From positions 1 to 36,974 of the forward strand of contig CANEVR010000023.1 in the NCBI GenBank assembly GCA_947442505.1: DNA of 36,974 nt. Reading direction: 5' to 3'. This stretch comes from Flavobacteriales bacterium. GTDB lineage: Bacteria; Bacteroidota; Bacteroidia; Flavobacteriales_D; Sanyastnellaceae. Of the stretch, positions 8,742 to 16,854 are shown in pieces. Position 1 is the first letter of the stretch; each line of letters starts with the position of its first letter. Made by a program: the position numbers and the translations under genes. The notes below the pieces were generated by a model. It had not been told where the DNA came from, did no database searches, and saw only the letters and a list, made by a program, of their open reading frames with translations.

Positions 8742-9467
8742 TTAGTCGATTAATATTTCGTTCAACTCTAGGATATTACCTCTGAACTCATTGTAATCCA
8801 CATTTCCTGCAATACCGCTCAGACGATGACGATCTGTTTTCTGCCAGAATGTCCAATTGCATCCAGGAGGGTTTTTACGGTAGTCCGCAATCCAAAGATG
8901 GTATTCATCATTTAAGACAATATCCAAATGATCATTGTACATTCTGCAAGGGCAGTAGATAATTGGTTTAACACCCAAAGAATCCTCTATCAAATCCACC
9001 CATTGCTTGACGTTTTTTGAAATCCACGCGGAGTTTGGCATCTCCTTTTTAAACTCAACATCCAAAACTGGAGGCAAATCCCCCTTTTCAATGTGCGCTG
9101 TCTTCAAAAAGTGCAATGCTTGATCTTTTCCCGAAGTAGTATAAGAGAAGAAATGATAAGAACCTACCTTGATGTCACGCTCAGCCGCTTCGAACTTGTA
9201 CTTGTGGTACAAACGGTCAACATGTGTGGTGCCTTCAGTCGCTTTGAAGAAAATGAAATAAGGCTTATCACATTCAATTTGATCCCAATCTACTTTATTT
9301 TGGTGATGAGACAAATCAATCCCCCAAATCAAAGCTGTAGTATCCAAAAGAGAATCCACAGGAGCATGACTTTCCTGATTAGACCAATGCGATGTCATTG
9401 AAGTATTTCCAATGAACAATGCTGTCATTAACAATCCATAACCAAGAGCTGCAATCCACTTTTTCAT
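8742..9467 (-). CDS. GH25 family lysozyme (N-acetylmuramidase)
   Basis: A 241-residue protein from the ATG at 9467. The upstream in-frame ATG at 9512 would add 15 residues before the hydrophobic leader and overlaps the promoter. Residues 2-21 form a signal peptide or membrane anchor (MKKWIAALGYGLLMTALFIG). The GH25 barrel shows WGIDLSHHQNKVDW with the first catalytic Asp, FFKATEGTTHVD, GSYHFFSY, LPPVLDVEF with the catalytic Asp-x-Glu, PIIYCPCRMYND, LWIADY and the closing TFWQKTDRHRLSGIAGNVDYNEF. GH25 enzymes hydrolyse the MurNAc-beta-1,4-GlcNAc bond of peptidoglycan. It is probably monocistronic, with a promoter at 9483-9513 and a terminator at 8697-8720. It may serve in wall remodelling or act against other bacteria. 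Confidence 0.92.
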   Translation of the reverse strand: MKKWIAALGYGLLMTALFIGNTSMTSHWSNQESHAPVDSLLDTTALIWGIDLSHHQNKVDWDQIECDKPYFIFFKATEGTTHVDRLYHKYKFEAAERDIKVGSYHFFSYTTSGKDQALHFLKTAHIEKGDLPPVLDVEFKKEMPNSAWISKNVKQWVDLIEDSLGVKPIIYCPCRMYNDHLDIVLNDEYHLWIADYRKNPPGCNWTFWQKTDRHRLSGIAGNVDYNEFRGNILELNEILID

Positions 9468-9482
9468 ATCCCAAACAAGGTT

Positions 9483-9513
9483 TAAAAATAAACAATCTTT
9501 CCTACTTTTCAAA
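9483..9513 (-). promoter_or_regulatory. Promoter of the GH25 gene
   Basis: On the minus strand, TTTG (9510-9513), a 19-base spacer and TATTTTTA (9483-9490) fit the Bacteroidota -33/-7 pattern with one mismatch. This leaves 15 bases before the ATG at 9467. The 172-base gap 9468-9639 is a divergent promoter region between this gene and the plus-strand CotH gene. Confidence 0.5.
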
Positions 9514-9604
9514 ACAAAGAAAAAAAAGGCTTAAAATTGCCCTGCTACTCAGATAGTTTTTCACAATGAGGTGGTGAATAGCACACCCTCTCGAAGAATT
9601 ATCA

Positions 9605-9633
9605 TTTAAATTTGAACCACAACCAAACATTTG
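9605..9633 (+). promoter_or_regulatory. Possible promoter of the large CotH gene
   Basis: TTTA (9605-9608), a 17-base spacer and AACATTTG (9626-9633) resemble TTTG / TAnnTTTG with one mismatch in each element. The -7-like element ends six bases before the ATG at 9640, and the TTG at 9631 is part of this element rather than the start codon. Confidence 0.35.
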
Positions 9634-9639
9634 CACTGC

Positions 9640-12600
9640 ATGAATATTAAAAAAGAAATTTGGAAAGCCTATATATTGTCGGCCATGTTGATAGGCGTTT
9701 CAATATTAGCAAGTGCACAGTTAGTCATCAACGAGGCTTCTAATAGAAACTTTGACCAACTTTTGGATGAAGATGCAGAAGCGCAGGATTGGGTTGAACT
9801 ATATAACAACGGCACTGAAGCCATCAATCTCTATGGATACAGAATAAGTGATAATAGCCTAGCATCTGAAGGTTTTGTGTTTGGATCGTACATTTTGCCT
9901 CCCAATGAATACCTTCTTGTGTTCTGCAGTGGCAAGGACAGACAATATTCAGAGGCCTTTACTTTTGTGCATGGAACGGACGGTTTTATTCCTCAGAATG
10001 GGTGGAATGACCACAACTTTATCACTCCCTATTTATGGGACGGAGTAAGCAATTTAATCATCAACACATGTTCGTACAGCAATACAGGTTACACCGTAAA
10101 CAGCATTTTCAATCAAACTTACACCTCCTTTCCAAGTACTGTTGTTGCCGTTCAAGATGGTGGTGACGGGATTTGTGGAGCTCAAACAGGTAATGTGCAC
10201 AGTGTAAGACCGGTAATGAAAATCAATGGTGTTGTTATTGGAAGTTATGATTATGTCAACGGCACAACGGACTATCCTGCACCTTATGGAAATTGGTATT
10301 GGGCCGCTAGGAATCAATTCATGATTCGAGCAGATGAATTGAATGCTGCGGGCATTGCTCCAGGTGAGATTCAACAAATCTCTTTTGATGTCAACTATAC
10401 TGATTCTACATTGTATACCTACTTCAACGTTCAGATGAAGCAAGTTGGGCAAATGGAAATGACCAGTCAATTCATCAACAGTGAGGGCGCTTATTTTCAC
10501 ACCAATTTTGGTTTAAGTTCTTCCGGAGATTCCTTATACTTGTTCAATCCGCAAGGGCAATTGGTGAATGATTTTTACGTCAACTGCCCGACATACAATA
10601 TCAGTCAAGGAAGGATACCCAATGGCATCGGCAATGAACTAACATTCTCGATACCCAATCCAGGTGAGTTGAACAACAACGATGTCATTGTTAACGGTAT
10701 GGCAAGCCCTCCACTTTTCTCAGAGAGTTCTGGCGTATTTAACGGCCTGATGAACATTGACATTTATGACACCAACCCGACGGGGGCAAGCATCTATTAT
10801 ACAACCAATGGAAACGAACCCACCGTTAATGACAATTTATACAATGGAAATTCCATTCCCATTTTTCAGTCTACTGTTTTAAGAGCCAAATCGTTTGTCT
10901 CAGGAATGTTACCCAGTGAAATGACCAGCGCTAGTTATTTGATCAATGTCAATCACTCCACGCCTATCGTCAGCGTAACTACTGATGCAAGCAATCTTTA
11001 TGGCGCAGAAGGGATTTTTGACAACTGGTGGCAAGATTGGGAGAAGTATGCGCAAATGGATTACTTTGATTCTACAGCACAACACCAATGGGTCTTTTCG
11101 AGACAAGCAGCCATGCAAATTGATGGAGGAGCCGGAGGCAGTAGATCCCATCCACAACACAGCTTTCGATTGGAGTTTGCAAAATCTATTTTCAATGAAA
11201 ATCCTGTTTTACTGCCATTGATTCCGCACCAACCCAATCGTGCGGATTATGACAGATTGTATTTCAGAAATGGGAGTAATCAATGGTTACAACTCCCATA
11301 TAAGGATGGTGCATTGACCGAAATGACCACAAGAGCCAATCATGGCTATTACTCCACCATGCGTCCGGTGAGTGTGTACCTCAACGGACAATACTTTGGC
11401 TTATATGAAATGCGCGAGAAATTGGATGAAGAGTATTTTAAACATCAAGACAATGGGTCCAAAAGCAGCATGGACGTTTTATCCTTGAGTTATTGGAATG
11501 GCGGGGTATTGCGCGCAACTGCTGGCGATGTGAACAATTATTGGAACGACGTGGGATACTTATGGGGATTAGATCCCAATGCCCCCAATTACCTTCAAAC
11601 GATTGATTCCATTTTTGACATGACCTACCTTACAGATTATATCATTGGCGAATCCTATGTAACCAACTATGATTGGCCATACAACAATATTAAAATTCAC
11701 CGCAGTGACTCTACACTTAATAAATGGAGATTTGCAACAATTGACATGGAATTGAGTTTGCAACCCAATGGTTGGAGTGATTGCAATTCCAATGGTTTGG
11801 AGCATGCTTTGGGCAATGGTCAAGACAATCCATTCATCAGGCCATGGTGGCAAAGTTTAGCCAACCCTCAATACAGGAGATACTTCATCAATCGCTACGC
11901 GGATGTATTAAATTCAAGTTACCGAATTGAAAGATTATTGGATGTAGAAAATAATTTTTTCAATATCTGGACTCCTGAGATGCCCAATGAATATCAACGA
12001 TGGGGAGATCCTTGGAACGTTGGGGGATGGATGCAAGACTATTACAATCGTCATTTACAAATGCGAGAAGAGTTGCTGTGCAAGTCTCAGAACATCAGAG
12101 GACAAATACAAAGTGTGATGGGTTTGGGCACGCCAAGAGAGGTATCACTGAACATTGAGCCATCAGGCGCAGGTGAAATCCATTTGAATACACTAAGCAT
12201 TTCTGATAGCACTTGGACCGGCTATTACTACGAAGATGTAGATATTGATATTTTGGCCAACGCCAAACCAGGGTATCACTTTAGTCATTGGGGAATAAAC
12301 AATGTAATTGAGGATACGCTTAGTGCATTTTGGAACGGTCTTGTCAGTGAGGATAATTTGGTTTTTACTGCGTATTTTGAAGAGGATACAACCTTAATAA
12401 ATCCGGTATCAAATATTGATTTTGCTTCCGTTCTGTTGTATCCTAATCCATCGAGTGATGTTATTCATATCGTCTCAAAATCCGCAAGTAACAATGCTCA
12501 AATCTTTAACGCTTATGGTCAAGAGATAATGACGAAGATTTTTTTGGGTAACATAACTACTTTGAATATCTCAGATTTAAGCAATGGTTTGTACATAGCT

Positions 12601-12657
12601 GTCATTACAGATAGAAGGAGTGGCTTTATGAATACATTAAATTTTATAAAAAAGTAA
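9640..12657 (+). CDS. large secreted CotH-family protein with lamin-tail, CHB_HEX-like, InlB-like repeat and T9SS domains
   Basis: A 1005-residue secreted protein from the ATG at 9640 (an upstream TTG at 9631 is also in frame). Residues 1-27 are a signal peptide ending ILASAQ. A lamin-tail domain begins at 28 (LVINEASN, DWVELYNNG, NLYGYRISD, PNEYLLVFCSGKD to about 100). It is interrupted by about 180 residues and resumes at 285-345 (YFHTNFGLSSSGDSLYLFNP, GRIPNG, NPGELNN). Residues 355-435 resemble a chitobiase C-terminal-like domain (SIYYTTNGNEPT, VLRAKSF). Residues 440-815 are the CotH domain (RLYFRNGSN, VYLNGQYFGLYEMREKLDEEY, WRFATIDMELS). Residues 835-915 resemble an InlB/Flg_new-type repeat (KPGYHFSHWG). 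Residues 928-1005 are a T9SS type A sorting domain (LLYPNPSSDV, LSNGLYIAV). Probably a single-gene transcript; role at the cell surface unknown. Confidence 0.88.
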   Translation: MNIKKEIWKAYILSAMLIGVSILASAQLVINEASNRNFDQLLDEDAEAQDWVELYNNGTEAINLYGYRISDNSLASEGFVFGSYILPPNEYLLVFCSGKDRQYSEAFTFVHGTDGFIPQNGWNDHNFITPYLWDGVSNLIINTCSYSNTGYTVNSIFNQTYTSFPSTVVAVQDGGDGICGAQTGNVHSVRPVMKINGVVIGSYDYVNGTTDYPAPYGNWYWAARNQFMIRADELNAAGIAPGEIQQISFDVNYTDSTLYTYFNVQMKQVGQMEMTSQFINSEGAYFHTNFGLSSSGDSLYLFNPQGQLVNDFYVNCPTYNISQGRIPNGIGNELTFSIPNPGELNNNDVIVNGMASPPLFSESSGVFNGLMNIDIYDTNPTGASIYYTTNGNEPTVNDNLYNGNSIPIFQSTVLRAKSFVSGMLPSEMTSASYLINVNHSTPIVSVTTDASNLYGAEGIFDNWWQDWEKYAQMDYFDSTAQHQWVFSRQAAMQIDGGAGGSRSHPQHSFRLEFAKSIFNENPVLLPLIPHQPNRADYDRLYFRNGSNQWLQLPYKDGALTEMTTRANHGYYSTMRPVSVYLNGQYFGLYEMREKLDEEYFKHQDNGSKSSMDVLSLSYWNGGVLRATAGDVNNYWNDVGYLWGLDPNAPNYLQTIDSIFDMTYLTDYIIGESYVTNYDWPYNNIKIHRSDSTLNKWRFATIDMELSLQPNGWSDCNSNGLEHALGNGQDNPFIRPWWQSLANPQYRRYFINRYADVLNSSYRIERLLDVENNFFNIWTPEMPNEYQRWGDPWNVGGWMQDYYNRHLQMREELLCKSQNIRGQIQSVMGLGTPREVSLNIEPSGAGEIHLNTLSISDSTWTGYYYEDVDIDILANAKPGYHFSHWGINNVIEDTLSAFWNGLVSEDNLVFTAYFEEDTTLINPVSNIDFASVLLYPNPSSDVIHIVSKSASNNAQIFNAYGQEIMTKIFLGNITTLNISDLSNGLYIAVITDRRSGFMNTLNFIKK

Positions 12658-12764
12658 CATCCCAGTAAGTTGATACTGAACTTTTAAAATCCTAAAAAAA
12701 ACGCTGCAAAACATCCAATTTCTTTTACGCTGAACTAAAAGAAAAGCATGCTAACAAATCAAGA
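12658..12764. other. Intergenic gap between convergent genes, weak AT-rich inverted repeat
   Basis: The 107-base gap between the plus-strand CotH gene and the minus-strand M61 gene contains TTCTTTTA (12720-12727) and its exact complement TAAAAGAA (12736-12743) around an 8-base loop. A self-complementary AGCATGCT (12745-12752) follows. The stem has a single G:C pair and would be weak. It could be a poor bidirectional terminator, but I would not rely on it. Confidence 0.3.
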
Positions 12765-14234
12765 CTATTGGGGTTTTGCGCAACGATATCTCTTGCTTAA
12801 TTTGTTGTGGCCGTTCAACGCAATGGAGACGACTTCCAATCTTCCACTCTCTGAGTTATTTAATCGGCATTTTTGCTCAAGCCATTCCAACGCAATTAAA
12901 ACTTCAGATGCATAATCTTTAGGTTGGCTGGATAAACCGATCAATTGTGCAGGGACTATACCCGATATTTCCTCAACCACATGCCAATAATCATCTATTG
13001 TAAATCCAATCGTTTGGGTATTATACTTTAACAACATCGCTCTCATTACATCGTCAAGTGACTTCTCTCCGAATTTGGATTTGATTATGAAAACATCGGT
13101 AAGAAATGCCAATAGCGCGCCTTCATTATAAATAGACACTTTCCTTCCCGGAGTACCTTTTACATATCCATCTACCCAGGTATCAATTGAACTGTCTAAA
13201 AGAGATGATGAAAATCTTCCAGGATTATTCAAGTGCGTATTGAGCCAATCCAAAATGCAAGTAACCAATTTCTCCCAAGACCAAACACCAGATTGCCACA
13301 ACATCAATTCACCGTAATAGGTAGTTATCCCCTCTGTGATAAAACCAGCGGCGCTGAACTGAGCTTGTGTAAAATCATAGGGGAAAAGATCTTTTGGTCT
13401 ACAATATTTGACATTCCAAGTATGGAATAATTCGTGTGACGATATCGACAATATCTCATCATAAAAGACTTCATCACTAACTTCCCCTTGCCCCATTACA
13501 ATCATTGTAGCGTTACAATGCTCTACCCCGTGACGCATTCTATATGGTGTGAAAATAAAGATGTAATGATAATCCTTTACTGGAAATCCATTCATCATTC
13601 TCACTTGAAACTCCGTGAATTGAATCAAGGAAGAATAATCACCTTCGCGCCAAGGCTTTGGCAGTTGACCAATGCTATGGCAATTGAATTCTACCCCTTC
13701 AGAAATCCACTGAAATCTTGAAATGACGGGAGCCAAGACAAAGGGACTATCGGCCAATTGGTCAAAGTTCTTGGCTTCCAAATAGATCTTCCCATCTTGA
13801 TTCTGAATGGGCAGACCTCCGGCATAATTCCAGTTGTCTTTTAATTCAACGGTTAGTCTGATGGGTTCCATTTCTTTTTGTTTTACAAAACAAAAAAGAT
13901 TAACGGGATTGACATAAAACAAGGTGTCCGACAAAAAGCTGCTACCGGCATTGAGCTCGTGAATACACCACTCGTAGGAAACCAGAATGTTTTGCGACTC
14001 ATTGGACTCAATTCGCCAATGGTTGGGTTGGATCTTGGTGACGCTGAGCGAATCACCATTTCCAATAACCCTAAAATTCCTAGACCACTTGACAAAGTTG
14101 CCTGGCTCATATCTTCCTGGACGCCAGAAGGGAAAGAACAAATCTGAAACCCCTGCTGGAACAGCCCATTTCATTTCGATATAAAAGGCTTTTTCCGGAT
14201 CTGTTTTGGAAGGTGCAATAAAATATTCGTTCAT
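12765..14234 (-). CDS. M61 family metallopeptidase (glycyl aminopeptidase-like), short form without PDZ domain
   Basis: A 489-residue zinc peptidase. The N-terminal beta domain carries FFPFWRPGRYEPGNFVKW (33-50), matching the M61 opening PxWxPGxY. The gluzincin-like core contains MRHGVEHCNAT (233-243; family GLEHxNS/T), the zinc motif HELFH (267-271) within SHELFHTWNVKYCRP, and the third zinc ligand Glu301 in FITEGITTYYGEL. M61 enzymes release N-terminal glycine or alanine. Most family members run to about 600 residues with a C-terminal PDZ domain; here the protein ends at 489 with no PDZ-like sequence. No signal peptide is visible, so it is probably cytoplasmic. Its ATG overlaps the phosphatase stop (ATGA), implying co-translation. 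Confidence 0.88.
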   Translation of the reverse strand: MNEYFIAPSKTDPEKAFYIEMKWAVPAGVSDLFFPFWRPGRYEPGNFVKWSRNFRVIGNGDSLSVTKIQPNHWRIESNESQNILVSYEWCIHELNAGSSFLSDTLFYVNPVNLFCFVKQKEMEPIRLTVELKDNWNYAGGLPIQNQDGKIYLEAKNFDQLADSPFVLAPVISRFQWISEGVEFNCHSIGQLPKPWREGDYSSLIQFTEFQVRMMNGFPVKDYHYIFIFTPYRMRHGVEHCNATMIVMGQGEVSDEVFYDEILSISSHELFHTWNVKYCRPKDLFPYDFTQAQFSAAGFITEGITTYYGELMLWQSGVWSWEKLVTCILDWLNTHLNNPGRFSSSLLDSSIDTWVDGYVKGTPGRKVSIYNEGALLAFLTDVFIIKSKFGEKSLDDVMRAMLLKYNTQTIGFTIDDYWHVVEEISGIVPAQLIGLSSQPKDYASEVLIALEWLEQKCRLNNSESGRLEVVSIALNGHNKLSKRYRCAKPQ

Positions 14235-15955
14235 TTCTTATCAGGGCTATTCAAACATCCTGATGGTCTATTGATATTGAGCAAATCTGAAATGATTGGT
14301 GCAATATCAGTAATGGACAAGGATTCATTGGCAATGCGATTAAAGGCAATTTCTGGTAAATTACAATTCCAGATATTACCAAATAAAATGAATGGTACGT
14401 GGGTGTCATAATCATAACCGGAGCCATGTGTAGTCCCTTGCTTGCCATATTCAATCCAACCTGGTTTCAAGACATAAATCACATCACCTGAACGGTGTTG
14501 ATCAAAACCTCGTTGCACACGTTCTGCAAAATCTTCTCGGGCAATACTGTAGGATAATTCAGCATGAGTATAGGCTGACTGAACGCCTTCAAATGAACAC
14601 GCCCAAATCGCCACCTCTTGCTGAATGGACTTTAAAGACAATTTCTTCTGCTCAACCCACTCCCGATTTAAAAACACATTTTGATTGGACTCGTTGATGA
14701 TCCAATCCCCTGCTCCATACTTTTCGATAAGTTTGTTTTCCAAAAACGTTTCCAATTTATCGGAAACAAAATTACCCGCCGCCAATTTTCGATCCATCAT
14801 CATAGCGGGGTTATTGGCAGCACCATGATCAGCTGTTAAAAAAATCAAGTAGCTATCACGACCGATGGTCGTATCCAAATAATCTATGAAATTGCTTATA
14901 TCCCTATTCAATCTCAAATAGGTGTCTTGGGTTTCTCTGCTGTGCGGACCGAATTGGTGGCCAACGTAATCTGTTGCAGAGAAACTCACACACAACATAT
15001 CGACAACACCATTTTGTTGCCCTAAACGCTCTCCCTCTATTGCAGCCTTAGCAAACTCCACAGTCATGGTATTGCCAAAAGGAGTGGCTTTCATCAAATC
15101 ATATTGATTATTGAGATTGGCCAATTCAGAAAGCTTGTAAGGGAAAACAGGTTTAATCAAACCTTTAAATGGCGCCTCATAAGGATTGTTGTCCGACAAA
15201 CTTTCGTTGTAAAAACTATCCGGATACATTAAGTTCCAATCACTCTTCAATACCTGAGCCCCATAACCTTTGACATTGAAATCTTGAACCCACTTTGGAA
15301 GTTCTTTCATGCCGTACCAAGAAGACGTAGCCCAAATGTCTTCCTTACCACCAATGTACCAATAGGCAGCATCAGCAGAACGACCGGCAGGTAAAATGGC
15401 ACCTCTGTCCTTTAAACTAATCCCTATAACTTTAGACTTTCCATTTGACATCAATTTTAACTCATCACCAATGGTGGTGGACAGCAAATGAATCGGAGAC
15501 ATTTTACCAGCCTCACTCAATGTGCCAACACCAACCACATTGGTATCCTTGGCGCAATACTGAAGCGCATTTCTTTTTTTATCGTACCAATCATTGGCGA
15601 TGATTCCATGCGTTACAGGCGTTGCTCCTGTAAAAATACTTGCATGACCTGGACCTGTATACGTCGGTATATAGTTGTAATGCGTATTGGAATTGGAGAG
15701 GCCTTCGAAAATCAATCTGGGAAAACCTCCTGCGTCCAATTCAAAATCTTGCTCAAATCGCTGCAGATAATCATAGCGCATTTGATCCACTGTTATTCCA
15801 ATCAACAATCTAGGCAGACCATCCTCTTGAATCACTTGGGTCACTGAGGTGTCGATATAAGCATACTCCATTACTCCCTCTTGCGCCATGTGAAATTTTG
15901 ACCTACATGACAACAAGAAAAACCCAACAATACAGAACCCTAAGATTTTTTTCAT
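14231..15955 (-). CDS. pafA: PafA-type alkaline phosphatase lipoprotein
   Basis: A 574-residue lipoprotein: the leader ends in LLSC (Cys17), so it is lipid-anchored and periplasmic or surface-exposed. It belongs to the alkaline phosphatase/NPP superfamily, and the residues that define PafA monoesterases are present: metal ligand Asp57 in ITVDQMRYDY, nucleophile Thr100 in PTYTGPGHASI, Asn121 in IIANDWYDK, and the Lys182-Asp-Arg184 pair in SLKDRGAILPAG. Metal ligands continue in SATDYVGHQFGPHS and LTADHGA. PafA of flavobacteria hydrolyses a wide range of phosphomonoesters and is reported to work regardless of phosphate supply. It lies 42 bases after the second receiver gene. That gap holds a TATTTTTG element, so it may be read from the signalling operon, from its own promoter, or both. 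Confidence 0.88.
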   Translation of the reverse strand: MKKILGFCIVGFFLLSCRSKFHMAQEGVMEYAYIDTSVTQVIQEDGLPRLLIGITVDQMRYDYLQRFEQDFELDAGGFPRLIFEGLSNSNTHYNYIPTYTGPGHASIFTGATPVTHGIIANDWYDKKRNALQYCAKDTNVVGVGTLSEAGKMSPIHLLSTTIGDELKLMSNGKSKVIGISLKDRGAILPAGRSADAAYWYIGGKEDIWATSSWYGMKELPKWVQDFNVKGYGAQVLKSDWNLMYPDSFYNESLSDNNPYEAPFKGLIKPVFPYKLSELANLNNQYDLMKATPFGNTMTVEFAKAAIEGERLGQQNGVVDMLCVSFSATDYVGHQFGPHSRETQDTYLRLNRDISNFIDYLDTTIGRDSYLIFLTADHGAANNPAMMMDRKLAAGNFVSDKLETFLENKLIEKYGAGDWIINESNQNVFLNREWVEQKKLSLKSIQQEVAIWACSFEGVQSAYTHAELSYSIAREDFAERVQRGFDQHRSGDVIYVLKPGWIEYGKQGTTHGSGYDYDTHVPFILFGNIWNCNLPEIAFNRIANESLSITDIAPIISDLLNINRPSGCLNSPDKK

Positions 15956-15959
15956 GTAT

Positions 15960-15994
15960 CAAAAATACACGAAGAACCATGAAGCTAGGCTAAA
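15960..15994 (-). promoter_or_regulatory. Possible promoter of pafA
   Basis: On the minus strand TATTTTTG (15960-15967) matches TAnnTTTG exactly. A TTTA (15991-15994) lies 23 bases upstream, at the long end of the allowed spacing. Only four bases separate the -7 element from the ATG at 15955. Confidence 0.4.
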
Positions 15995-15997
15995 TCT

Positions 15998-16450
15998 TTA
16001 AGATTGAGAAAGAAGATTTCTCAACTGCGAGCGCAAATGAAAATCCTCTTGAAAAACAGAAATCGCTTTCAGTACAGATTGGTTCAAGTAATCTGGCTCC
16101 CAGGGCTTACCAACGTATCGAAACAATTCCATGTGATGCAGAACTTTCAAAACATTGTCTACCTCCGCTTGACCGGTGAGCATCATTTTTTTGGAACGCG
16201 GGCAAATTTCATGCGCTTGAATCAAAAAATCAGAACCCAAAAGACCGGGCATCAGGTAATCAGAAATAATCAAAGCCAAAGGCTGTTGTTCATCCGAACT
16301 GAGTTGTTTGACCAATTCCAAACCTTCATAACCACTGGAAGCTCGCTCGATAATAACATGGTCGGGAAGAAAACGCTCCAATTGAATTCTGAGAACTTCA
16401 AGAATAAAAGCATCATCATCAACCAATAAAATGGAGAACTGCTGACTCAT
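15998..16450 (-). CDS. stand-alone response regulator receiver protein (second of two)
   Basis: A 150-residue receiver domain with no DNA-binding or enzymatic output. Acidic pocket DDD (11-13), phospho-acceptor Asp64 in IISDYLMPG, Thr92 in MMLTGQAE and Lys115 in YVGKPWEPDYL complete the CheY-like active site. A helical tail of about 25 residues (FQEDFHLRSQLRNLL) follows. The KPW motif after the lysine is frequent in receivers of phosphorelay networks. It begins 2 bases after the stop of the other receiver and shares the RIQLER helix and a 14-base identical DNA stretch with it, indicating tandem duplication. It probably receives phosphate from the upstream histidine kinase and acts by protein-protein contact. 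Confidence 0.92.
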   Translation of the reverse strand: MSQQFSILLVDDDAFILEVLRIQLERFLPDHVIIERASSGYEGLELVKQLSSDEQQPLALIISDYLMPGLLGSDFLIQAHEICPRSKKMMLTGQAEVDNVLKVLHHMELFRYVGKPWEPDYLNQSVLKAISVFQEDFHLRSQLRNLLSQS

Positions 16451-16452
16451 TA

Positions 16453-16854
16453 TTATGCGGATAGATTGGCCTTTAATGCATTATTGATGACATTCACCAA
16501 ATCCTCTTCACTCCAAGGTTTCAGCATTACTTTATCTATGGTTTGACTAGCAACCAACGCCATTGCCTTTTCCTCTTGCAATTGCCCGGAAAGAACAACG
16601 ACTTGAATTTTGGGATTGATGGCCTTAACATGTTCCGCTAAAACATCCCCATTTTTGGAAGGCATAATCCAATCTGAAATGATAACAATGAGCTCAACTC
16701 CTGTTGACGTAATGTCATCAATCACAGCAATGGCTTCATCGACATTTTGTGCAAACTCCAATAAATGCGTCTCCCCAAAATGTCGTTCCAATTGAATTCT
16801 CAATGAATTCAAAACCAAGATATCATCATCTACTGAAAGGATAGCGGATTTCAT
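16453..16854 (-). CDS. stand-alone response regulator receiver protein (first of two)
   Basis: A 133-residue receiver-only protein. Acidic residues VDDD (8-11), phospho-acceptor Asp61 in IISDWIMPSKNGD, Ser89 in VVVLSGQ and Lys112 in VMLKPWSEEDL are all present, so it should be phosphorylatable. There is no output domain. Its ATG overlaps the histidine kinase stop (ATGA, 16851-16854), a strong sign that the kinase is its partner. It resembles the following receiver (LRIQLERHFG versus LRIQLERFLP). Confidence 0.93.
   Translation of the reverse strand: MKSAILSVDDDILVLNSLRIQLERHFGETHLLEFAQNVDEAIAVIDDITSTGVELIVIISDWIMPSKNGDVLAEHVKAINPKIQVVVLSGQLQEEKAMALVASQTIDKVMLKPWSEEDLVNVINNALKANLSA

Noticed and set aside
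9568-9590. Imperfect hairpin GAGGTGGTG / CACACCCTC in the divergent promoter region
   Set aside because: Two adjacent mismatches in a nine-base stem make it weak, and it is not associated with a T run or a known operator.
12720-12743. Inverted repeat as a bidirectional terminator
   Set aside because: The stem is almost all A:T and lacks a long T run; kept only as a low-confidence note on the gap.
15488-15847. Open frames opposite pafA, the kinase and other large genes
   Set aside because: They are antisense to proteins with intact catalytic motifs and encode compositions without any family resemblance.
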